The notes under the pieces were generated by a model. The model did not search any database. It saw only the letters and a program-made list of their open reading frames with translations, and was not told the DNA's origin. A stretch of 64,000 nt of DNA, taken from Pyronema omphalodes (Eukaryota > Ascomycota > Pezizomycetes > Pezizales > Pyronemataceae). The number at the start of each line of letters is the position of its first letter. The stretch's first letter is position 1. The stretch is from the NCBI GenBank assembly GCA_024516155.1, contig JAJJXM010000081.1:124001-188000 (forward strand), written 5' to 3'. The translations under genes were made by a program, and so were the position numbers. Shown piece by piece: positions 21,600-32,905 of this stretch.

Positions 21600-22342
21600 T
21601 TATATCCATGGTTGGATGAATTTAATTGTTGAAACCCATAAGAAAAAGGGGACGGCAAGGACAAACGAGGTGATCTCCATCGGTAGAGCGGTTTTCGAGA
21701 TGTATGATAGAGGACTCAAGTCGTCGTTTTGCCTGGGGTGTGAAAAGGAAAGAGTCGGATATGGTCCACTGAGAGGATGGTTTCCAGCCATGATGCTCCA
21801 GCTGTGGAGCGGTTTTCTTAATTTAGAAGAGAGGACGCAGGAAATCCGCTGTTTGGGGTGTGGCGAGAAAACGGTGGGATATGGCCCAGACAGAGGAAGA
21901 GCCAAGTCATGCTGCTGGGATTGAGTAAGCCGAACACCCAGCGGAATGTATGTTTGTAGATGTCTCGAACAGGCTGCAAACATAGTAGTTTGATTCAACT
22001 GGAATTTTATGATGTATAACCTCTGATTCGAATGCGGCGGAAAAAATGACGACGGGCACGGGGTCTGATATCCAAGGTTGGATGCGTTTAATGTTGAATT
22101 CTGTTTACCCATGAGGCGAACGACCTGAAAAAATATAGTGCTGCCCATTGGTGGAGCGGTCTTCTTGATGAAGGAGAGAGAACTGGCAAAATACGCTGTT
22201 TAGGGTGTGCAGAGGAAAAGGTGGGATAAGGTACAGACAGAGGAAGAGCCGGGCCATAATGCCGGGGGATGAGGATGCCGGACACCTGGAAACATTCAAG
22301 GTTTTAGATGTATTGAGAATACTGCAAACATGACACTTCTCA
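21600..22342. repeat. Diverged direct repeat array (about 2.5 units)
   Basis: Three related blocks: about 21600-21775, 21790-21995 and 22070-22340. Each has a GGAGCGGT(T/C)TTC start, a conserved GG(G/T)GTG core, GTCGGATATGG/GTGGGATATGG/GTGGGATAAGG, and an ACAGAGGAAGAGCC end in the last two. The last two also share a tail ending CTGCAAACAT, and the first and third share a leader (TATCCAWGGTTGGATG). On the plus strand blocks 1 and 2 encode CLGC-x-EK-x-VGYGP-x-RG in one open frame (21616-21924), but block 3 has a stop in that frame. On the minus strand all three blocks stay open with a PYPT...HPKQR motif. Function unknown; no transposon hallmark seen. Confidence 0.7.
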
Positions 22343-22377
22343 TCCGCTGAAATGGTACAAAGTATCAACCGCCCTGG

Positions 22378-23823
22378 TCACACACAAAGACCGGGAAACC
22401 CGCCTCCAAAAGCTCTCATCCTTAAGAACGGTCTTCCTGGCACTCCCACCGCCTGGTCGTCGTCAGGTTCGTCCTCCACCATCGCCTCCCGAATCTGCTC
22501 CTCAACAGCCAGATTCTCATTGGCATCCTGATCCAGATTTTCATCGCAGACCGAGCAGCAAGCGCATGATATCCCGCGTCCTCAGCAATCCAGTCCCGCC
22601 CCTCCATTTCTCTCCTAAGATTTGTTTGCCGGACTAGAAATGTTGTAGCTGACGCTCCCGTTCCTGGCGCTGACGATCATAATCGTTGTGGCGCGGGGGG
22701 TGGTTGGCGTGGGGTAGCGGGTGGAAAGGTGTGTTGTATTGCGTGTACGGCTGCATCTGCGTACGCTGTATCTCCTGGAACGATGGGGTGATTAGAACAG
22801 CAGGGTGCTGGATATCATCCACATGCTGACGGAGACAGCAGGACGATGAATGATGGGCCTGTTGCCTTGGATTAGGAGAAAGAAAGTGGCTGTCGTAGCC
22901 AGGGGGAGGTATGGATGGATATTTTCCAACCACGTTAGAATCCGGGTCATGTTCCCGGGGGATAGGTACCCCTGGCATTGCTCTGGGTTGTAAACGTACT
23001 CAAACTGATGGGATGTTAGTGTGACTAAAGATAGAGGGAGGATGGGGATTTACCTCTGGAGCTCGATTGGGAAGGACGACTTGAGAGGTAGCACGGGGAC
23101 TGACATGCATCATAGGCAGAGAGGTTGGGAAAGCTATTGAGGTTTTTTGTTAGCGGGGTTTAATGCCGAACAGTGGAGATGTATTTGATATTTTACCTCT
23201 TGATCAAGCTCGAGCTAGTCGTAGTTATGGATACCAACTGGCAGAGCGTTGGAAGCCGCAGAGACGGAAGGACCGGGCACGATAGCTCGAGCTCCAGTGA
23301 TATGCCGTGAAAACCCACCATCATTCTCACAACGTTGGAAACGATCGGAGGAAGCAGAGGCCAATCCCTGGGAGGAACCGTTACTCGGGTGCAAAGATGT
23401 TCCGCTCTCGACGTGGGTTATGGCCCTATGACCCTGTTACCAAAGGCCCGAGGATCAACAGCCCTGACGAAGTTGACGACCTCGTCGTAGGCACAGTTCC
23501 AGCCCTCGGTCGGAGAGGCGATACAGCTCTCGGAATCGGTGTCGGGGCCCTAGGAACCAGGGAACTCAAGTTTCGGTGCGCATGTACCGTTAGCGAAGGC
23601 GGTTGTGATTGCTGTTGCTGCGGGCTAAGGCAGACGTTCACCGACAAGAATCGAGCAACTATCAGGCGAACCGAGGATTACGGACTGTTTTGCTTGGGTT
23701 AGCGATTATGGGGAGCAAAATCGAGAAAATAGTTGCGTCGCGAGGGGAACTTACGTCGGAATCTTCGTGTCCGAGGGCGGTCCACTCGGAGTCTTCTTGG
23801 CTGGTATAGATGTAATGGGACAT
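22378..23823 (-). CDS. Seven-exon gene for a largely disordered protein, unknown function
   Basis: Phase-consistent model, 304 aa: exons 23823-23755, 23617-23525, 23433-23235, 23133-23054, 23004-22970, 22889-22654, 22580-22378. The start MSHYIYTSQEDSEWTALGHE has a GTAAGT donor. The introns at 23234-23134 (GTATCC, GCTAAC, ATAG), 23053-23005 (GTAAAT, ACTAAC, TCAG) and 22969-22890 (GTACCT, TCTAAC, ACAG) look authentic. The introns at 23754-23618, 23524-23434 and 22653-22581 are weaker guesses chosen to keep the frame open. The protein is Pro/Ser/Gln-rich, then Asn/His/Arg-rich (PPRHNDYDRQRQERE), ending with a CACCSVC cysteine cluster and an acidic tail (VEDEPDDDQAVGVP). No known domain recognised. 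A plus-strand frame over 23307-23702 is open too, but it lacks splice support. Confidence 0.5.
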
Positions 23824-24956
23824 CTCATGTCTAAGCTCTCCGCAAAGAGATCCTTTGACGTAGAAACGCGATTTGTAGAGTTTGTTTTTTGAAGAAAAAG
23901 TATTCCGTGGGAATACAAGCGGTTTGTCGATGGAAATCGGAGAAAGGATGGGGAGGAAGAAGGAAAACGGGAATTTTTTTATCCCAAAGTGGGATTAATA
24001 CAATCGAACGCCATTCGATGATGGAAGATCTCAAGTGAGATAACCGGTTGATTTGTTGGCTTCGCGTGAAGCTTTCGTTCCCGGGTGGGATTGATTGTTG
24101 ACGGGGAGGCAGGAGGTGAAGCAGGAATGGCAGAGATCAAGCGAAGCTATTTAAACAGACTTTGTCCATTGTGTTACAGGCTTAGGTAACCAAATCTAGT
24201 TCAACGATGTGATAGAACATTCGCTGCAAAAGCATCGGCAGTCACAATGAGTCACTCGTGTAACAATCGGGAATAGCGTGTCATGCTGCCGCGTTTGGGT
24301 TGCCAAACACCTTATGTTTGTATCGTCGTTATTGTGACAGCGTTGGTTGTTTGGCTAATTTGACTTGTATACTACCCTTGGGATATACCAAAAGTCGCCG
24401 CGATGTCTCCCAGTACCTTTACCAAAACATTTGATGAAGTAGATATTGTCCGAATTCGCAAAAGGTATGCTTGTAGGGTTTATAATTTTTTATAAAGTTG
24501 TCTACTAACATCACCGACTGAATATTCCTCGTACAAAGTTTGACAAACAGTGTACACGAAGAGAGATTTGAAGAAGGCGGGTTTGGAAATCTCGGCCTGG
24601 CGGTATGGTATACCCATGATTTTGGCCGATTGTGTGCAGTGCGCCTTCATGAACCCGTGAAACAGATGAAGAAGTCCTTCGCGCCCCAAAATTGAGAAAA
24701 ATCATTACCAGCACACCTAATAATTTATAACATCGCATGTAACGCTTCAGTCTTTATTAACAATGACACGCGATACTGCAACTATTGTGATGCAGGCATC
24801 CAGCTCTAACGGCATCACACCGACATCACCATCCGTTCCGCACGAGACAGCCGGGCTTATTCCTTACCGACTCCACACCCTCGATATCCTCCATCTCCTT
24901 CACCAGGGCTTAGAAACTCACGCATGACTGTCTAGTACAAGAATTCGTACTCGACA
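23824..24956. other. Intergenic between divergent genes
   Basis: Shared upstream region of the minus-strand gene starting at 23823 and the plus-strand gene starting at 24957. Short frames only; no motif I would defend. Confidence 0.45.
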
Positions 24957-26237
24957 ATGTTTCCCTCAAACTCACCATACTCGCAATCACCGCCCGACTC
25001 TCTGAGTCCATTGGCCAAATCAATGTCTCTCCTTAGTTCGTACGACTCTGATACTGGCGATTCCGCTGCATACTATACATCTGCCGAATCCTCAGCAAAT
25101 TCAGTATCCTCCTCCACATCTTTCATCTTCGACTTCCAGCCTTCACCAAAGCTGTCCACAGTTACGGCGACGGACCCTACGAATAGACAATGTTTCAGCA
25201 ACATTCTGAGACCGTCCAAAAGCTATAGCATCGAGGAGCTTCACGCTCTACGTCCGCATTCTGCAGTCAGTCTTCGCAACTCAGCTCTCAATTCATAATG
25301 CTGACTTATAAAGAGCAATAGTTCACCGTTAATACCCAGCCTTCTCAGGAATCCAGAACCTTTCTCCCAACTTTCACCTGCGGAACTTGTAGTAGATGAT
25401 TGCGTTGCCAGTATGGAAATACCACCCGCAATGATAAACCCCGATTCGGGTTTCAAAAATAATATGGAACATTTGAAGGAATATCACGGTAATCCAATTA
25501 TCCTTGGTTATCCTGAACAATATACCTCCTCCAAAGGAATTCCTACAACGTATTCTCTTAGCCCTAATTCTTCGCGACTCTCCTTGGGTCACTCCAGAAA
25601 TCCTAGTCCAACCGGTCCGATGGGATCCTTCGCCAGCGATACGACCTCATGCTTCTCTACCCCAGGCGGAGGACCTTCTGATGTCCCAACCGAGACCCCC
25701 CTACGGAAAAGTAGAGAGAGTAGAAATGATAGTAGTCAGCGAACGGAGGATATCTATACCTGTCTCTGTGGTGATTGGGGAGTGGGACAACACGATTGTT
25801 CCTTCTACGTTAGTCGGAAACAAGCTACTACACGAAGGATCACGGGGGTTCTTGAAAACCGTCCTTATGTAGAGCCATCACCAAGCGGAAATAGTGCAAA
25901 CATGAAAAAAGAGGCCATCAAGAAGGATTGGAAGTCTAAATGGAACGAGGTTGTAAATGATATTATTGAATATGAGAGCAAGCTTGCCGAGACGATGCAG
26001 AATGAAAACTTGCAAATAAATGATGATAGGTTTCTTGAGAATATGGGGAGGGCGGTTGACAGATTGACAGGTGATTACCAGGCGAATTATCAGGGGTCCA
26101 CTTTACAGGGAAGTTATTTTCCGGTCATGGAGGATGTATGGGATAGTGACGAGGAGGAGATGCCGTCCGATGATTGTCAACTTGAGGCCCTGTGGGAGGA
26201 TGGGGTGGACTGGGTGGATGATGTTATGTCGAGATGA
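24957..26237 (+). CDS. Unknown protein, Ser-rich N-terminus and acidic C-terminus
   Basis: Two open blocks in the same frame, 24957-25298 and 25314-26237, are interrupted by TAA and TGA. A 48-nt intron (25266-25313; donor GTCAGT, branch GCTGAC, acceptor AAAG) removes both stops without shifting phase and gives 410 aa. GTCAGT is also the donor of the first intron of the 60-64 kb gene. If the intron is not real, the gene is broken. The N-terminus is Ser/Pro/Thr-rich and disordered. Around residue 250 is a small cysteine cluster (YTCLCGDWGVGQHDC). The C-terminal third is helical and charged (KKDWKSKWNEVVNDIIEYES) and ends in an acidic, Trp-containing tail (LEALWEDGVDWVDDV). No family recognised. 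Confidence 0.65.
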
Positions 26238-27382
26238 ATACTTTGGAGATACACTAGATTAGGCCATTAGAGTTGAACTTTTATTGATGCCGTGAGTTAG
26301 GCTTTTATTTATGATGCTGATATTGGTTAGCAGTTGGCTCAGCTTAATAATGTATTGGGCCTATTGTAGGCATACTTTTGTACACCTTAATCATTTTGGG
26401 GTTCGGCACGTAGATGTATAGAAAAATTAATTATTGCGTAACGGTTTCAACTCTTTGATATGTAGGCTCTTATGTGCTGTGCGTAGAGATATGTGAGATC
26501 TCTTGGGTTTGCGCGTTTTACTAAGGCGGATAGTAGCCTGGGTCAAGTGGAGGGTAGAAAAAACGATACCTCATAACTGCCAACATGGGGAAGAAGGCTG
26601 AAATATTTTCGTATTTCTTTAGATTACTCTGAATTTTGATATCCTGATATCTGGAGTTGAAAATATTGCCAGTGTAGAAATAGAAGCCGGCATTCTGAAC
26701 AGCAGACATCGAAATTTCTCATAGTCCGTATTACCGTCAAACATAATGAAGCTGTTAACCCAGTGCCGGTGGTAGTAATGGTCTATGTCGACCATTTACA
26801 TTTGACATTCCTGCCCCCCGGCGCGCCCTGAGTCTAACAAATACATCACTCCAACCAATCCACTCCCTCCGCAAAACTATTCCCATCACCATCTCACATT
26901 ATTATTTTTATTCCTCCCGTCATTCGTTTATTCGTAGGTATTGCTTCCCATCCACATCCTTATCCGTAGCCTCTCATCGCTACAGCTGTTGACTGCAGCC
27001 ACCGTCGAATCGTCCTCCATGTTCCTCCACTGACCCGCTGACCTGCCTACCCGCCAGAAACCACGCCCTCAGCTGATAGACCTTCTCACAATCCACCCAT
27101 ACCCTCCTTCGAGCTCTACTATTGCCTCCATCTCTTTTTCCATCTTATACAATCTTATACGATCTTTGGTGATATCTTTTTTATAATACCCCTTGCGATT
27201 CCTGATATTACCTACCTGCGTCTCGATCTTCAAAAGCGAGGTTCTGCGGCTGTTTATACTGTTTCTATCTGCACCGCTTTTACCAGCTTGACAATCTCCG
27301 CCAGCTTCACCGTCCTCGCGAGCCCCGCAGCACTGCAGCAAACTGCCAGATACCTCAGTGAACTGTCAGAACACGGCCGGAA
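26238..27382. other. Intergenic, no gene recognised
   Basis: 3' flank of the preceding gene and the upstream region of the 562-aa gene. Only short frames, mostly AT-rich. Confidence 0.5.
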
Positions 27383-29071
27383 ATGGGATCTATAAAGTTA
27401 AAACCATACATCAAAGACTGGCTCCGGGCTTATAATTTGCCGACGGAAGCTGTGTTGTGTCGGCCGGCGGGTATTGTGAAGAAAAAGAAGATGAATTATA
27501 GGATGGTGATGGGGAGGTATAAGGAGCGGATTGGGGAGGGGGTGTTGAATGCTGTTGTTGAGAAGCTCGTTCAGAAGGAGCGGATGGGTGAGGGGGGGTT
27601 GGAGGAAGGGGAGATTGAGGAGGTGGGGATTGGGGGGATGGGGAAGGATAAGAAGGGGGGGCAAGAAGAGGATGAGAAGGAGAAGAAGAAGGAGGAGAAC
27701 GAGAATCGTGGTGAGGAGGTAAAGAAGCAGTTGACGAATGATAAGAATGAGCCGGTGAAGGAGGTCTCGACGGATGAAAAGGAAGTGACACATGCGGTCG
27801 AGAGCAGAGTGGAACTATTCCCCCTCAGGTTTCCGACGAGATGTTCTAACAGACTTGCAGCCAGTATTAGTTTGGCCACCGAACGGCGTGGAGAGCTGGA
27901 GACGGGGCGGGTTGGAGAGGTATGGAAGGAGGTACAGAATGAACAGGGGAAGGAGGATCAGAAAGATATCAAGAAGGAGGTACAGAAGGATGCGAAGAAG
28001 GAGGTGGAGAAGGACATCAAGGGGGCAAAGAATGCTGTGAAGAATATTTTGCTGAAGGAGGTGTGCAAGCAGTTACAGAAAAACAGGAGAACAAGGGCCA
28101 AACGAAGACTGGAAGCATTGCCCAAGCGTTTTGCGCAGAGCATATCTAATGGCTTCTCTAAGAGAGCCGGTTCAACCACAGCTGTTTCTTTAGCTAATAG
28201 CTCCTTTAACAGTTCAGCATTGATTTCAAGGGATCCTATCCTACTTGCACCGACGGAGCCCGCGGCAATGCGTCCAAAAAGCTCCAGCCCAAGCACCTCT
28301 TTCAGTACCGGCACTTCCGGAAAGTCTCCCAACCTTCTGAAGCCGACTTTCACCGAGATCACTCGTCCCATAAACCCCCCCAACACCGATCATCCTGCAT
28401 CCGCGCTCTCTACTCCCCAACTCCCCGACGCAGAGTCCGCCGCAGCAGCCCCTAGGATGGTAGAACAAGTCGGGCGTATTCGGGGATGGGTCAAGACCGT
28501 GCGACATAACGCAACATTTTATCAAGACCGGAATGGTGCGGTCGAAGATGAGGAGGTATTATTGGAGAAGGCGAGGTGGGCTCTTTCACTTGGACTAAAC
28601 CATTGGGAGACGAGATGGGCTTTTGAGGAGATGGTTGCGGGGACATGGACCGGTTTGACTGCTGGGTTATGTCATTCCGTTGGTGCTGGGCATACTGGCA
28701 CTCCTGGTATCCCTGTTGTCGCTGGCGTCGCTGGCGTGGCTGGAGTGGCTGGTGTTTCTCCTACTCCTGCTGTCAATTACCCGAGTGTGCCAGGGTTCCA
28801 GCCCCTGCACGCTCCGCCGCTGACCGGATTTCCGATGCAAGGTGTTTCGCAGACGTTTCCCATCACCGCGCCGGTACCGTTGCCAGTTCTATCTGAGCCG
28901 AGAATTGAGCATGAAAACGGCGAGTGGGTGCTCTATTATACCAACGAGAATGGCCAAGTTGTGAGGTCGGTGGGGGCGGATGCGGAGCAGTATATGGCAG
29001 ATTCGTACATCAACCCACAGGCGGGAAAGTTGAGGAAGGCATATGAGGGGAATATTCGTGTTTTAATGTGA
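27383..29071 (+). CDS. Unknown 562-aa charged/low-complexity protein
   Basis: Intact single exon. It starts MGSIKLKPYIKDWLRAYN, a folded-looking, basic N-terminal segment. Residues about 70-130 are Glu/Lys-rich. Residues 190-245 form a Lys/Glu-rich probable coiled coil with a degenerate KKEVQKDAKKEVEKD repeat, followed by a very basic stretch (KNRRTRAKRRLEALPKR) that could be a nuclear localisation signal. The middle is Ser/Pro/Thr-rich. A conserved-looking module at about 380-435 (RGWVKTVRHNATFYQD ... ARWALSLGLNHWETRWAFEEM) is the best candidate for a folded domain. A GVAGVAGVAGV tandem repeat follows at about 450, and the C-terminus ends with GEWVLYYTNENGQVV. No family recognised. G-rich third positions make the opposite strand look open as well; those frames are shadows. 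Confidence 0.75.
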   Translation: MGSIKLKPYIKDWLRAYNLPTEAVLCRPAGIVKKKKMNYRMVMGRYKERIGEGVLNAVVEKLVQKERMGEGGLEEGEIEEVGIGGMGKDKKGGQEEDEKEKKKEENENRGEEVKKQLTNDKNEPVKEVSTDEKEVTHAVESRVELFPLRFPTRCSNRLAASISLATERRGELETGRVGEVWKEVQNEQGKEDQKDIKKEVQKDAKKEVEKDIKGAKNAVKNILLKEVCKQLQKNRRTRAKRRLEALPKRFAQSISNGFSKRAGSTTAVSLANSSFNSSALISRDPILLAPTEPAAMRPKSSSPSTSFSTGTSGKSPNLLKPTFTEITRPINPPNTDHPASALSTPQLPDAESAAAAPRMVEQVGRIRGWVKTVRHNATFYQDRNGAVEDEEVLLEKARWALSLGLNHWETRWAFEEMVAGTWTGLTAGLCHSVGAGHTGTPGIPVVAGVAGVAGVAGVSPTPAVNYPSVPGFQPLHAPPLTGFPMQGVSQTFPITAPVPLPVLSEPRIEHENGEWVLYYTNENGQVVRSVGADAEQYMADSYINPQAGKLRKAYEGNIRVLM

Positions 29072-29465
29072 TATGGGGTTGTTATATGCTTGGTAGAGGA
29101 TACACATAATAATGCATATTCTTGGGGAGTTTCCATTGTGTGGGATGTGTGAAGCCGTGGGATGTTATTTTGTTGCTTGTAATTATTGATTTTCTTAGAT
29201 TACGAGTCCTGTCTTATGATAGTATTACTACATCATTTGTTTCTGTGGCTTCTGCATCGTGTTCATTGCTGTAATACGAATTCGAGTACACAGCTAGCAT
29301 CTTAGCGAGCATTCAGCCTGATGACACCCACATCACTCCAAGCCACGATCCCATTCCAAGCCATCATTTATCCGTTTCCCGGATCTTCAATGTTCCGCAC
29401 GTCGCACCATCGAAGACCTTCATTAATGCACCCCATATCTACATCCGCATCCGCACTGCGCGACG

Positions 29466-29471
29466 TATAAA
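29466..29471 (+). promoter_or_regulatory. TATA box upstream of the 53-aa gene
   Basis: TATAAA, 54 bp before the ATG at 29520. Confidence 0.4.
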
Positions 29472-29519
29472 CACGTCCACTACACCGTCACTATTGCAGC
29501 ATCGCAACGCATCCACAAA

Positions 29520-29681
29520 ATGTCACCACCAAAAACTCACCTCTTTCTCCTCTTCACCGCCTTCGCTTTCGCTCTGGCTATTGCATTCTCTCCACGCTTC
29601 CGGGCACTGCTGGACCATTACACACCGCTTACCCCGGGCAATAGGGATATTCGTTTCAATCCTTATGAAAAGGAGATTTAG
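29520..29681 (+). CDS. 53-aa membrane-anchored or secreted small protein
   Basis: The frame runs ATG to TAG and encodes 53 residues. It starts MSPPKTHLFLLFTAFAFALA, a basic-then-hydrophobic segment of about 18 residues that works as either a signal peptide or a single N-terminal membrane anchor. A short polar tail with PRFRALLDHYTPLTPGNRD follows, and the C-terminus is charged (FNPYEKEI). The initiation context ACAAAATG is good and a TATA box lies 54 bp upstream, with a promoter-like stretch before it. No family recognised; too short to be certain it is translated. Confidence 0.5.
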   Translation: MSPPKTHLFLLFTAFAFALAIAFSPRFRALLDHYTPLTPGNRDIRFNPYEKEI

Positions 29682-30411
29682 GGGAGGGATTTGAGAATGG
29701 TGAATTTGGGATGTGGGATTTAATTCTAGGGTCGGTGTACGATAGGGATGAGGAGTTGAGGTGGTGGAGGTGCTGTGGGAGGAGGCGGTTGAAGTGGGAA
29801 TAGGGTTGAAGGAGATAATGGGTTAATGCCTGTTTTGTGTAGCCTGGGATGGGTCAAGACATTCGGCAATTATTGAAGCTGCTGATATGGCGTTACAGCG
29901 TATTATTAACTGCTGTGCCAGATAATAGATACAAAATTAAATCATGTTTTGTTGGAAACCGCACCGTTATGTCGTTATTCTTTACTTCTTCTTTAATCTG
30001 TTATTATCCTTCTCTCGTACGCTTACTCTCGACGTGAATATTCAATAGATTAATCTCTACTTCAAATGTCAAGCGGCCGTCCGAGACCAGCCTTCGAGTG
30101 GCTGCCATGATGACGGCTAAGTAATGTTGTTTTAGCAGCGAGACGACTCAGAATTATCCATGCGCATGGTTGCTTCACAAATAATCCCAAAACGATAGCA
30201 ATACCTAACAACGAAAAGACAAATTCACAAATCATTAGTAATTAAAACACCAACTATTCTAGAAAACAGTGATTCTAATACGCAACAAATACACCAATAA
30301 AACCCTCTATCAGACCCCGAACGCCGTCCGATCAATATACACAACGCCCCGCCCCTTCCATTACCTTCATCACACATCCATTCCTCTCCATATCACTGCA
30401 ATACATAATCC
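29682..30411. other. Intergenic, no gene recognised
   Basis: Between convergent genes; plausibly two 3' UTRs. Frames at 30269-30721 (plus) are the antisense of the Ser/Pro-rich gene. Confidence 0.5.
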
Positions 30412-31836
30412 CTATCTCCCTATTCCGGTCCCCGCTATATTATTTCCCACCATTATCTTCGTCTCCCCCATCGTCTTCCTCTTCTCCCTCTTCTTCCTCG
30501 GCGCATTCCTCCGATTAAACCTCTTACAAAGACCCCTAACCTCCTCCCTGGCACGCTCTTTACTCCAGTCTATATACTTCTCCCTAACCCTCATTATCGC
30601 CTCCTCTTGTAATCTCGGGGATCGTATATCGAAGGAGAGTCGCTCGGATAAATCTAAAGCGGCCGGGAGTAGCGGAGCTAGGTTATGCGGATCGATTGTG
30701 GAATCGAGGATTATGGGATAGGAGGTGGAGGGGGATGGACCATGGGGGCTGCGGGGTGGGGAGTTGGAGGAGATGGAGTGGTAGTAGCGGGGTTGGGATG
30801 CGGGGGATGCGGGGGATGGTGTTCGTGGGGGTGGATTGGTGGATGATGATGGTTGTGCTGGACGTGCCGGTGAAGGTTTCCATGAGGTAGAGGAGGATGC
30901 TGGGCGTTCTGTTTGTGATTTAGCGGGTGATTTATCATGCCGCATAATCGGGGTACTGAGGGTTGAGCCCCGTCGAACATGAGGAGTCTGTGAAGACCGT
31001 TCAGCGGCGGTTGTAGATGTGGTACCATGTATTGTTATCCGGGGATAACGTGGAGACTGGGAGGAAGGTGAGCGTATAGACACCGGCGGAACATTCGTTG
31101 CTGTCCAACGGGATACTTGGGGTGATGAGCGGACATTAATACAGGGAGATGGCAGGTGAACTGGACTGTGGGTTACAAGCGGTGAGGAGACTGCCTTGGG
31201 TGATGAGGATTGAGGAAGCTGTGAAGGTAAAGCTATAGCTGGAGCCAGAATATCCGGGGTAGAGGTATCAGGTGCAGGAATTGGTTCTGAAACTGGTGCG
31301 TCTGTCATGACTGTATCGCTATCTGGAACTGGGGGATGGATGAGAGAGTTGATTGCTATTCGTGGCGTCGGTGGTTGAGTAGATCTAGCTGAGATTATTA
31401 CCGAATCTTCAATTTGTTGAGTATGGTGTGGGCTCCGGGGTGGGTTATTCCGGCTATTCAAGGTTATATAGCTGGAAGCTGCTGTTCCGGTAATCGGTGT
31501 CGAGGACCTGGTGATAGTACGTGATAAAGGCAGGGCAGGCTGAGTCAACATCGGTGATTGTTGACGCTCAGACGACAGCGACTGGGTGTTGCGTGGGAGG
31601 CTGTGTATATCTTGCGGCAGTGTTCTAGGCGGGTTTTCTGATTCTATGACAATCTTTGATGACTCCAAGGTAAATGCCCCGATAGGCGATGAGTTATAAA
31701 TTGGTGTTGGATGATTCGTATGTCTCTATTCGTTTCAATCCTATTAGCCTCTTGAAATTCTCTTTTGAGTTCCCCCCGAGATTGGGATTGTATTGGTTAC
31801 CTTTATAGTTTGAGCTTCAACCAGGTCGGAGTACAT
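30412..31836 (-). CDS. Ser/Pro-rich protein with basic C-terminal helix, unknown function
   Basis: Two exons: 31836-31801 (MYSDLVEAQTIK) and 31725-30412, split by a 75-nt intron (GTAACC donor, GGCTAATAGG branch, AATAG acceptor). The product is 449 aa. The long frame in exon 2 has no ATG near its start, and this splice supplies one in phase, which supports the model. Most of the protein is intrinsically disordered, rich in Ser, Pro and Thr with many SP/TP dipeptides, so it may be a phosphorylation target. The C-terminus (about 380-440) is predicted helical and basic (REKYIDWSKERAREEVRGLCKRFNRRN). No known domain. Confidence 0.72.
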
Positions 31837-32905
31837 GAATGACACAGTCATTGTTAAGGTTTCCATTTCCATGACCTTCGGCTTGCTTCGTGCGCTGCTC
31901 TGGGGTGATGATTAAGTGCAAGTAGGTCAATGCAGGTGTTGATGGACGAAAAGTAAACAACGTGGAATTGAAATCGTATTTATAGTTGGTTTCCATGTCT
32001 TCGAAGAAGGTATCATGGTTGCTACGAATTGCCCTGCACCATTCAATACAGCGGCGTAATTCTATGTTATGTCGAAGCGCAGGTTGGTGATACCCTGCTT
32101 TACTCTTCAATGCTGTACTACAGTGTCGCTTGTTTGCTAATTCATGTCTGTGAACCTGAAAATACCGCGATTAAATTAAAGTCTGTAAAAAAAAAAAAAA
32201 GAAGAATTGTATTGAAAGTGTGGGTAACGAAAATCCTTGAACGGGCAGAAAGGCACCATCTTATGCGGCCCATAACTGGCGCACCAGAAACAAAGAGGCA
32301 TATACGTGTGTCTAAGTAGCACGGTAATTTTCTATCAATTAATAGAAGTGTTACATAAAAATATCCGTTTGCGGTGCATCTATCCGTTTCTATAAGGTAT
32401 CATAGAAGCTTAGTGCACAAGCCCGTCATGTGAGTAGTGTTAGGCTCAAGCAATGATAGGCTGGAGGGTTTATATAGAACTAATGTTACATTCAATGTGT
32501 TGCAGAGAATAGTGGGTCTTATTATGGTTGATGGAGATAATATTTGGGGGCCACTCTTTCAAGTGGTCGAGTGATGGTGTGTGAGCATAATGCAAGGGCT
32601 CACCACGCGGCCATTTCAACGCAACGTTGATCATAGTACCTACCGCATCTGCGAGGTCCCGCCTCTGGGTGTTATTTTGCGCGTGGGATCGACCAGATTG
32701 ATTCCATTGGTAGCCAGTTCACGGTGATTTGCGCTACTGAATCTTTACAGAATAACTTTATTCAGAAAGGAAACCCAGTAACTCATGAATTACAAAACAA
32801 GTAAAAATATCCACATTCTCAACACCTTACAGAACTCTTTTTTATATGCCAAGATCTTCCTAACCCATTCACCCACAATGTAACGCATTCCTCCATACAA
32901 GTCCA
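31837..32905. other. Intergenic, no gene recognised
   Basis: Upstream of the 30.4-31.8 kb gene and downstream of the 32.9-34.5 kb gene, both minus strand. A 13-A run at about 32187-32200. A 97-codon frame at 31817-32110 minus overlaps the first exon in another frame and is probably leader sequence. Confidence 0.45.

Noticed and set aside
23307..23702. A 131-aa plus-strand gene
   Set aside because: It starts without ATG and lies antisense to a chain of minus-strand exons with proper splice signals; not fully excluded.
27398..28525. Several antisense proteins opposite the 562-aa gene
   Set aside because: They are shadows produced by G-rich third positions of the plus-strand gene.
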